Source: GCA-2770975 sp050248915
GTDB lineage: Bacteria; Cyanobacteriota; Sericytochromatia; UBA7694
Reading direction: 5' to 3'
DNA length: 10,732 bases
Assembly: GCA_050248915.1 (NCBI GenBank)
Contig: JBFWRL010000175.1
Coordinates: forward strand, 1 to 10,732
Below the pieces are notes generated by a model, which made no database searches, was not told where the DNA came from, and saw only the letters and a list, made by a program, of their open reading frames with translations. The position numbers were made by a program, and so were the translations under genes. This document shows, one piece after another, positions 1-5,045 of this stretch. Each line of letters opens with the position of its first letter. Position 1 is the stretch's first letter.

Positions 1-969
1 ATGCCTGTTTTCGAGCAGGGTTTCGTGGCGCTCCAGGCTTTCAAAGACCAGATAGCGCAAATCCTGTTCACTTTTTTTGAGTGGCAATTGATCCAATTCC
101 AAACGCGAAATATCCAGCAGGTCCTGAATAATATGGTCCAATTCTTCGGTTTCAGCAATGCCTTTTTCAAGCAAACCGGCTTGGGTGGGGGCCTCTTTGC
201 CCAAAATTTCCAATAACATGCGCAGGCGCGTCAAGGGCGAGCGCAATTCGTGGGAAACATCGGCAATCAGGCGTTGTTTTTGGGCGATCATCTCTTGAAT
301 CTGTTGGCTCATAAAATTAAAGGCCTCAGTTAAGGGCTTAAATTCGGGGGATTTGACTTCTAACTTTTGCGAAAAATCGCCTTGGGCCAGACGCTGGATG
401 GCTGTTTGCAGCTCTTGATAAGGTTTGAGCAAGAAGGCTGTGAGCGGCAATAAAAGCAGCGCCAGAAAAACCAGCACCAAAAATACCGCCAACAGCGGCC
501 CCCGTGCGGGCCGTGACAATTGGCTCAGTTGGGGTTGCAGCCAGAGATACCGACTTTTGATACCCCCGCCACTGCGGGGGGCGGGAGGCGCGATCCAAAT
601 CTGGGGGGGGCCAGGAAAGTTCCACGTGATGACATAATGTTCGGTCTGTAGTTTTCTCTGTTCCTTCAGCGTCAGAACGGGAGGTTGGGGACGTGTGCTG
701 TGGACCAATTGCCCTTTTTCCCAGAGAGCGATCTGCCAGCCTAAATCTTGCCCCAATTCTTCCATGCGGGGAGCGAGCTCGGAAGGGTTTCTGCGCAGGG
801 TTTTGTTGAGTTCGCGCTGGATAAACGTCACTTGGCTGCGCAAGACATTGCGTACCAGCCCCTCTTGGTGGGAGCTGAACATCATTCCGGTCACCAACCC
901 TGTCAGAATCAAGGTCACGATCAGCACCATCAGGGTGTACAAATAGAGTTTGCGGTAGAGGGCTTTCAT
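1..969 (-). CDS. Sensor histidine kinase, C-terminal part cut by window edge
   Basis: This is the sensor partner of the response regulator encoded just upstream on the same strand. The frame is open for 323 codons from the ATG at 969 down to base 1 with no stop, so the ATP-binding domain lies outside the window. The visible part has a first membrane span at about residues 8-31, an extracytoplasmic region of about 125 residues rich in Gln and Pro, a second span at about 158-181, a HAMP-like linker at about 182-228, and the dimerisation/phosphoacceptor motif DVSHELRSPLTRLR with His240. This is the classical membrane-bound OmpR-partner architecture, so it should autophosphorylate on His240 and pass phosphate to the regulator. 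The signal is unknown. The start lies 6 bases after the regulator stop, which implies co-transcription. No clear Shine-Dalgarno is seen, so coupling is likely. A C8 tract lies in the sensor domain (603-610). Confidence 0.95.
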   Translation of the reverse strand, partial: MKALYRKLYLYTLMVLIVTLILTGLVTGMMFSSHQEGLVRNVLRSQVTFIQRELNKTLRRNPSELAPRMEELGQDLGWQIALWEKGQLVHSTRPQPPVLTLKEQRKLQTEHYVITWNFPGPPQIWIAPPAPRSGGGIKSRYLWLQPQLSQLSRPARGPLLAVFLVLVFLALLLLPLTAFLLKPYQELQTAIQRLAQGDFSQKLEVKSPEFKPLTEAFNFMSQQIQEMIAQKQRLIADVSHELRSPLTRLRMLLEILGKEAPTQAGLLEKGIAETEELDHIIQDLLDISRLELDQLPLKKSEQDLRYLVFESLERHETLLENRH

Positions 970-975
970 CGCTGT

Positions 976-1677
976 TTAGGGATCTGCCGGAAAAATATAG
1001 CCAATGCCCCAGACGGTCTTGATGATCTCGGGTTTTTTGGAGGTGTCGCCCAATTTTTGCCGCAGTTTGCTGATATGCATGTCAATGCTGCGATCCAGAC
1101 TTTCCCAATCATAGCCGCGTAATTTTTGAATCAAATGATCGCGGCTTTGCACAATACCTCGGTTTTCGAGCAGACACCTGAGCAAGTCAAATTCGGTGGG
1201 GGTCAGGTCCAGCTTTTCGCCTTTGTGGGTGGCGATGTGCCCATCGAGGTCCACTGTCAGTGCGTGTTTGTCGCTGTGTAACAAATTGCGTTCGGGTGGG
1301 GGGGGCTCGCTGCGCTCGATGCGGCGCAAAATACTTTTGATCCGGGCTTCGAGTTCGCGTGGGTTAAAAGGTTTAGACATATAGTCATCGGCCCCCAGTT
1401 CCAGGCCCAGAATTGTGTTCAGATCATCCCCGCGGGCTGTCAGCATGAGCACAGGCAAGTGGGGATACGCGCTGCGAATCCGTCGACAGACCTCAAAGCC
1501 GTCCATTTCGGGCAGCATCAGATCCAAGATCACCAGATCAACGGGGTTTTGGGCCAGCCAGGCCAATCCTGCGGAAGGGGTTTCGGAGGCACTTAAGTTG
1601 AGCAGACCCCCTGCAAAATAGGTTTGCAGCAGTTCGTGCAGGCTGGTATCGTCGTCAATCAGATGCATCTGGGGCAT
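976..1677 (-). CDS. OmpR/PhoB-family response regulator
   Basis: A 233-residue two-component transcription factor of normal family length. The receiver domain (about 3-118) has the acidic cluster D8-D9-D10, phosphoacceptor D52 in LVILDLMLPEMDG, the switch residue T80, and K102 in the SKPF motif. A Pro-rich linker (about 119-135) leads to a winged-helix DNA-binding domain (about 136-231) with the typical LTPTEFDLL, DMHISKLRQKL and VWGIGYIF segments. The frame stays open upstream to 1899, but the residues before Met at 1677 have no family similarity and overlap the divergent permease gene, so I chose the ATG at 1677, which places the acidic cluster at the normal distance from the N terminus. 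Met4 is a possible alternative. The gene is first in an operon with the kinase. Its target is unknown; the divergent permease is the obvious candidate. The linker is encoded through a C8 tract (plus-strand G run 1298-1305). Confidence 0.96.
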   Translation of the reverse strand: MPQMHLIDDDTSLHELLQTYFAGGLLNLSASETPSAGLAWLAQNPVDLVILDLMLPEMDGFEVCRRIRSAYPHLPVLMLTARGDDLNTILGLELGADDYMSKPFNPRELEARIKSILRRIERSEPPPPERNLLHSDKHALTVDLDGHIATHKGEKLDLTPTEFDLLRCLLENRGIVQSRDHLIQKLRGYDWESLDRSIDMHISKLRQKLGDTSKKPEIIKTVWGIGYIFPADP

Positions 1678-1699
1678 GACTTTGTTACACTGACTCTGT

Positions 1700-2515
1700 T
1701 TGATTATTTCTTTTGAGTATACTATTTTGCTACAAACGCTGTTGGGGTTGTTGCCCTTTCTTTTGACCGGTGCCTTGGCGGGATTGCTTTCTGGCCTGCT
1801 GGGCATAGGCGGTGGCCTGATTCTGGTGCCTTTGTTGACCCTGAGCGGTGTATCGCTGCACCAAGCTGTGGGCATGAGTTTGCTGTATATTCTGATCACG
1901 GGCTCCTCGGGGGCCTACCAACATTTTCGCCTGCGAAATATTCGCTTCAAAACCGCTTTTGTCCTTGCTTTGGCGGGCTGTTTGGCCACATCGGCGGGCA
2001 GTTTTATCTCCCATTTTTTGCCACCAGCTTGGTTGGCTTGGCTGTTTGTGGGGCTCATTCTCGGTGTCAGCGGTCTGTTTCTTGCGCGTTTGAACCATTC
2101 CCCAGTCAAGTCAGCGGCTTTGCCCAAGGGGCAATGGGCGATCCCCCTTCTGATCGGTGGGCTGGCCGGTTTGCTCTCTGGCATTTTTGGCGTGGGGGGT
2201 GGGTTTGTCATGACCCCGCTCCTGAGCAGTTTTTTGCCCTTTTCGCTGGAAGAGAGCATTGGCACCAGTCTGGCGGCTGTGGTCTTGATTGCTGGGGCGG
2301 GGGCTTTATCTCACCTCTGGATGGGCGATTTGGCGATTGCTTTTCAGCGATGGCCTTGGGCCATGGGATTGATGGGTTTGGCCGGTGCTTTGGCCGCTCC
2401 CTGGGGCGCACATTTGACGACTGTTTTGCCCCGCAAATATTTACAGTGGGCGCTTTTGGGCTTGATGGGTGCCGTTGGCATCTACATGTTTTTTTTGGGC
2501 TTTTCGATTCATTGA
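1700..2515 (+). CDS. TauE/SafE-family membrane permease
   Basis: A 271-residue, almost wholly hydrophobic protein of the TauE/SafE (DUF81) family, whose studied members move small anions such as sulfite, sulfoacetate or related organosulfur compounds across the inner membrane. The family's internal duplication is plain: GALAGLLSGLLGIGGGLILVP at residues 24-44 recurs as GGLAGLLSGIFGVGGG at 153-168, followed by the same P-L-L. About eight membrane spans are expected. The substrate cannot be told from sequence. The start is uncertain: there is no ATG near the N terminus, so TTG at 1700 is the longest start, and TTG at 1727, 1742 or 1748 would still keep the first span. No Shine-Dalgarno stands out. 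The gene diverges from the response regulator with 22 bases between starts, which suggests shared control. Its 3' end is 23 bases from the convergent zinc-ribbon gene with no clear terminator between. Confidence 0.9.
   Translation: MIISFEYTILLQTLLGLLPFLLTGALAGLLSGLLGIGGGLILVPLLTLSGVSLHQAVGMSLLYILITGSSGAYQHFRLRNIRFKTAFVLALAGCLATSAGSFISHFLPPAWLAWLFVGLILGVSGLFLARLNHSPVKSAALPKGQWAIPLLIGGLAGLLSGIFGVGGGFVMTPLLSSFLPFSLEESIGTSLAAVVLIAGAGALSHLWMGDLAIAFQRWPWAMGLMGLAGALAAPWGAHLTTVLPRKYLQWALLGLMGAVGIYMFFLGFSIH
1716..1745 (-). promoter_or_regulatory. Candidate promoter for the regulator-kinase operon
   Basis: Reading the minus strand, a perfect -10 hexamer TATACT lies at 1721-1716, with a weak -35 CCAACA (3 of 6 matches) 18 bases upstream at 1745-1740. 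Transcription would begin about 32 bases before the regulator start. The -10 lies in the palindrome AGTATACT (1716-1723), so the plus strand also shows TATACT, but no good plus-strand -35 is seen. The element lies inside the proposed N-terminal coding region of the divergent permease. Confidence 0.35.
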
Positions 2516-2538
2516 CACTCTGATTTTTGCAAGCAAAC

Positions 2539-3162
2539 TCAAGGGGTTTTTGCTGAAACCGAAGGAGATGCACTGCTCGAAGCAGAAGGCGAAGAACTGG
2601 GCGAAGCGGAAGACGAAGAACTCAATGCGGTTGGCTGGTCGGAGCCTTCTGGCAAATCGGGAGGGACCAGTGGGGAGGCTGAACCAGATAAGTCACTGCT
2701 CGGGCTGCCCGACGCGGAGGGACTCTCTCCCGCTGTGGGACTGCTCGAGTCATTGACGGGAGCAGGGCTGTTTGATGCGCTGCCATTGGGTACGGGGGTG
2801 GGAATGGGCATCATTGTATAACTCGGGGTCGGGGTTGGGGTTGCTGTGGGAGCCGGTTCTGGGGTGCGTTGAATCTGCGGTGGGGGAATTTCTTTGGGCT
2901 GCGAGATCACCATCACGAAGGTGAAGATCAGCAAGAGTAAAAAAGCGACACCGCCAATTACAATTGGCACCAGACCACCTCTGTCTTTTTTCCACTCTTG
3001 ACGCGCGATCTCCTCGGCTGAAAGCGCTTTGAAAGTGGGGGCTTTCTTCTTTGCCGGTGCGGCTGTTTGTTTTTTTTCTTTCCAACCACAAAATGCACAG
3101 ATCGGAGCCTGGGTGGCTCTTTGTTGCGGCAGTGTGTGATTACAAACTGGGCAGCTTCTCAT
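2539..3162 (-). CDS. Zinc-ribbon, single-span membrane protein with Pro/Ser/Thr-rich tail
   Basis: I do not recognise a characterised family. The 207-residue protein has a clear order: an N-terminal CxxC-x14-CxxC zinc ribbon (C4, C7, C22, C25; CPVC and CAFC), a Lys/Ala-rich linker (28-61), one strongly hydrophobic span at about 64-86, then some 120 residues almost entirely Pro, Ser, Thr and Ala with a few acidic residues. The tail starts with TPTPTP-type repeats and ends in poly-Ser/Ser-Pro. It resembles the zinc-ribbon plus membrane-span proteins found widely in bacteria. The ribbon would be cytoplasmic and the disordered tail outside, possibly as a wall- or periplasm-spanning spacer; that topology is inferred. 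The frame stays open to a GTG at 3204, but the ATG at 3162 puts the ribbon at the N terminus, as is usual. No strong Shine-Dalgarno supports either start. A lone TATACA (3230-3235, minus strand) is a possible -10 without a good -35. Confidence 0.8.
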   Translation of the reverse strand: MRSCPVCNHTLPQQRATQAPICAFCGWKEKKQTAAPAKKKAPTFKALSAEEIARQEWKKDRGGLVPIVIGGVAFLLLLIFTFVMVISQPKEIPPPQIQRTPEPAPTATPTPTPSYTMMPIPTPVPNGSASNSPAPVNDSSSPTAGESPSASGSPSSDLSGSASPLVPPDLPEGSDQPTALSSSSSASPSSSPSASSSASPSVSAKTP

Positions 3163-3326
3163 GGTTGTTTTGTTTTCTGTGACTTTCTTCTCTGATATCT
3201 TCACACAGCATAAATCAAGGCTTTGTTTTTGTATAGCGTGGGTGTTGGGCTCAGGGGCCTGATGTTGAGAGTGAGGATGGGTTTAAAAAATAAAATATTT
3301 GGGAATAGGGAGTTATCTCAGCAAAA

Positions 3327-3355
3327 TTAACAATTTGTTTCTTTGATTGTAAATA
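3327..3355 (+). promoter_or_regulatory. Candidate sigma70 promoter for the spermidine-synthase-like gene
   Basis: TTAACA (3327-3332) and TAAATA (3350-3355) are separated by 17 bases, the optimal spacing, within an AT-rich stretch. Transcription would start near 3362, about 39 bases before the ATG at 3401. That start would also remove the AGGGTG Shine-Dalgarno-like sequence (3355-3360) from the mRNA and leave the leader ATG at 3369 almost at the 5' end. The rest of the gap back to 3163 holds no other recognisable element apart from the weak minus-strand -10 near 3230. Confidence 0.45.
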
Positions 3356-3368
3356 GGGTGTAATCGTT

Positions 3369-3404
3369 ATGTTGTCTCGATTGATTGGCTTTTATTGGCC
3401 ATGA
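3369..3404 (+). CDS. Short leader ORF overlapping the next start (MLSRLIGFYWP)
   Basis: An 11-codon ORF starts at an ATG 8 bases after an AGGGTG sequence, the best Shine-Dalgarno in this gap, and ends in a TGA that overlaps the ATG of the downstream membrane protein (ATGA, 3401-3404). The downstream ATG has no ribosome-binding site of its own, which fits translational coupling. The peptide is hydrophobic and has no recognised family. It could instead be chance, or a real N terminus separated by a one-base sequencing error. It is too short to prove by coding statistics. Confidence 0.35.
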   Translation: MLSRLIGFYWP

Positions 3405-4927
3405 TACTGCCACGTTTTCTGCTTCTTCTCTCTTTTTTTGAAGGTGGTACGGTCATGGCTGTTGAATTATTGGGAGCCAAAATGTTGGCTCCCTTTTTTG
3501 GCTCTTCTCTGTATGTCTGGACGACGACCTTGGCCATGACTTTGGGCGCTTTGACTTCTGGTTATTTTGTTGGGGGATTGCTTTCGGTAAAGCCCCAAAG
3601 AACGCGCTTACTTTTGTTGGTTTTGTTGATTTCAGCTGCTTTGATTGGCTTGATGCCTTTGAGCGCGGGATTTTTGTTGAACATAATTCCACTTGGCAAT
3701 CTCTGGCTTGGATTATTTTTGGCCGGTCTTTTTATTCTTTTTCCACCCATTTTTTTTCTCGGGATGGTTTCTCCGCTGATTATTGCCGAATTGAGTGCAG
3801 AGATAGATGCTCCGGGAAAAGCCGCCGGGATGATTTATGCGATCTCGACCTTGGGTGGGATTCTCTATACCTTTCTCTTTGGGTTTTGGGTTATTCCCGC
3901 CTTTGGTTTGAGTCTGCCAGCTGTTTTGAGCGGGTTGGTTTTGGCAGTTTTGACCTGTTTTTTTCTGAATCAAAGGCGGCGTCTAACGACGGTTCTGGGC
4001 ATCTTGGCTGCGAGCCTCTGCTTGCTTCCTTTTGCTCAAGTTGCAGCGGATCCTAGACGAGAATTAAAGATCTTGTCGTTGCGTGAAGGTCTTTTGGGGC
4101 AGGTCATGGTGTCGGATTATCAAGAGCCAGGTTCGCAACTCAAGCGGCGACATTTATTGGTCAATCGCGTGATTCAGACCGAATACACACCTGCTGCTTC
4201 AGAGCCCTATTCCCGTTATGCCCATCGCTTGAGCCAATTTGCCCAAGCGGCGTTAGAACGTGATTCGGCCCTTGTCTTGGGTTTGGGCGGCGGGGCTGTC
4301 AGCAATCTTTTGTTGCGCAAAGCGGGTTTTCATCAGGTGGACGCCTGTGAATTTGATCGGCGGATCTATGAGGCCGCACAACAGTTTTTTGGGTTGGACC
4401 CCCGCGTCAATGTGACCATTGACGATGCCAGATACCATCTCAGACAAATCAAAACCAAGTATTCTTTGGTGGTCTTTGATCTTTTTCGGGGAGAGGAAAG
4501 CCCTGAACATGTTTTGACCCTCGAAAGCCTTGAACAGCTCAAAACAAACCTCAGTTCAAAGGGACTTGTTTTTATTAACAGCCATGGCTTTGTCAGTGGG
4601 GCTGCGGGCAATGGCAATCGCTCACTGATTCGAACCTTAAAAAAGGCCGGTTATATTGTTCACCTCTTTGCCACAAATCCCCAAGAAGTCTCAAGCAATT
4701 TGTTGATTTTGGCTGCATTAGAACCAGAAACCCTAGAGCCTGTGCTCAAGAGTGCAACCCCAGATCTCACGCCCATTGCTCTGCCAGATATGGCTCAAAC
4801 CTACCTGCTCACAGACAATCATCCCGTCTTAAATGTCTTAAATACCCAGGCCAGTGCCAGTTGGCGCAAAGCCTATTTGCAAGACATGTTTCGTTACCGC
4901 GAGCAGGGGTTGCCCGTTTTTCGTTGA
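3401..4927 (+). CDS. Membrane protein with spermidine-synthase-like methyltransferase-fold domain
   Basis: A 508-residue two-part protein of the type usually annotated as fused MFS/spermidine synthase. Residues 1 to about 216 hold some seven hydrophobic spans, beginning with a distinctive FFEGGTVMAVELLGAKMLAPFF segment in the first span. From about 225 comes a Rossmann-like aminopropyltransferase/methyltransferase domain: nucleotide-loop LVLGLGGGAVS (about 291-301), acidic strand end ACEFD (315-319), DDA (341-343) and VVFDLFRGEESPEHVLT (about 357-373). In true spermidine synthases the last region carries the catalytic Asp before a D-P pair; here it reads DLFRGEESP, so spermidine synthesis is doubtful and the real substrate is unknown. 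I chose the ATG at 3401 over the in-frame TTG at 3395. It has no Shine-Dalgarno but overlaps the leader ORF stop. A T9 run (4932-4940) follows the gene without a convincing stem. It is not co-directed in one tight unit with the pilin operon, which has its own promoter. Confidence 0.88.
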   Translation: MILPRFLLLLSFFEGGTVMAVELLGAKMLAPFFGSSLYVWTTTLAMTLGALTSGYFVGGLLSVKPQRTRLLLLVLLISAALIGLMPLSAGFLLNIIPLGNLWLGLFLAGLFILFPPIFFLGMVSPLIIAELSAEIDAPGKAAGMIYAISTLGGILYTFLFGFWVIPAFGLSLPAVLSGLVLAVLTCFFLNQRRRLTTVLGILAASLCLLPFAQVAADPRRELKILSLREGLLGQVMVSDYQEPGSQLKRRHLLVNRVIQTEYTPAASEPYSRYAHRLSQFAQAALERDSALVLGLGGGAVSNLLLRKAGFHQVDACEFDRRIYEAAQQFFGLDPRVNVTIDDARYHLRQIKTKYSLVVFDLFRGEESPEHVLTLESLEQLKTNLSSKGLVFINSHGFVSGAAGNGNRSLIRTLKKAGYIVHLFATNPQEVSSNLLILAALEPETLEPVLKSATPDLTPIALPDMAQTYLLTDNHPVLNVLNTQASASWRKAYLQDMFRYREQGLPVFR

Positions 4928-4973
4928 TTCGCTTTTTTTTTCAGGCAGTGTCTCATTTTGGGCGGTGGGTGGA

Positions 4974-5003
4974 TTGACTTTTTGTAAATAAAGGGATTAA
5001 GAT
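4974..5003 (+). promoter_or_regulatory. Promoter of the minor-pilin operon
   Basis: TTGACT (4974-4979, 5 of 6 matches) and TAAGAT (4998-5003, 4 of 6) are 18 bases apart. Transcription would start near 5010, leaving a leader of about 36 bases. An AGGGG Shine-Dalgarno (5032-5036) sits 9 bases before the first pilin ATG. Confidence 0.55.
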
Positions 5004-5045
5004 CAGGATCACAGCATGGGTAATTATGTGTAGGGGTATATTTCG

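Noticed and set aside
563..580. Perfect 7-base inverted repeat CCCCCGC/GCGGGGG
   Set aside because: It lies inside the kinase coding frame with no T tract after it and is explained by Gly/Pro codons in GC-rich sequence.
748..1122. Plus-strand open frame of 124 codons opposite the kinase/regulator
   Set aside because: It overlaps two clear two-component genes on the other strand, has no recognisable domain and no ribosome-binding site.
1678..1899. Upstream extension of the response regulator frame
   Set aside because: The extra 74 residues are Lys/Pro-rich without family similarity and lie opposite the permease's conserved membrane segments.
2029..2523. Plus-strand frame of 164 codons inside the permease gene
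   Set aside because: It is a shifted frame of the permease, rich in Gly, Phe, Cys and Trp as expected of a shadow, with no motif.
4928..4940. T-rich run after the spermidine-synthase-like gene as a terminator
   Set aside because: No stable stem immediately precedes the T9 run, so an intrinsic terminator cannot be supported.
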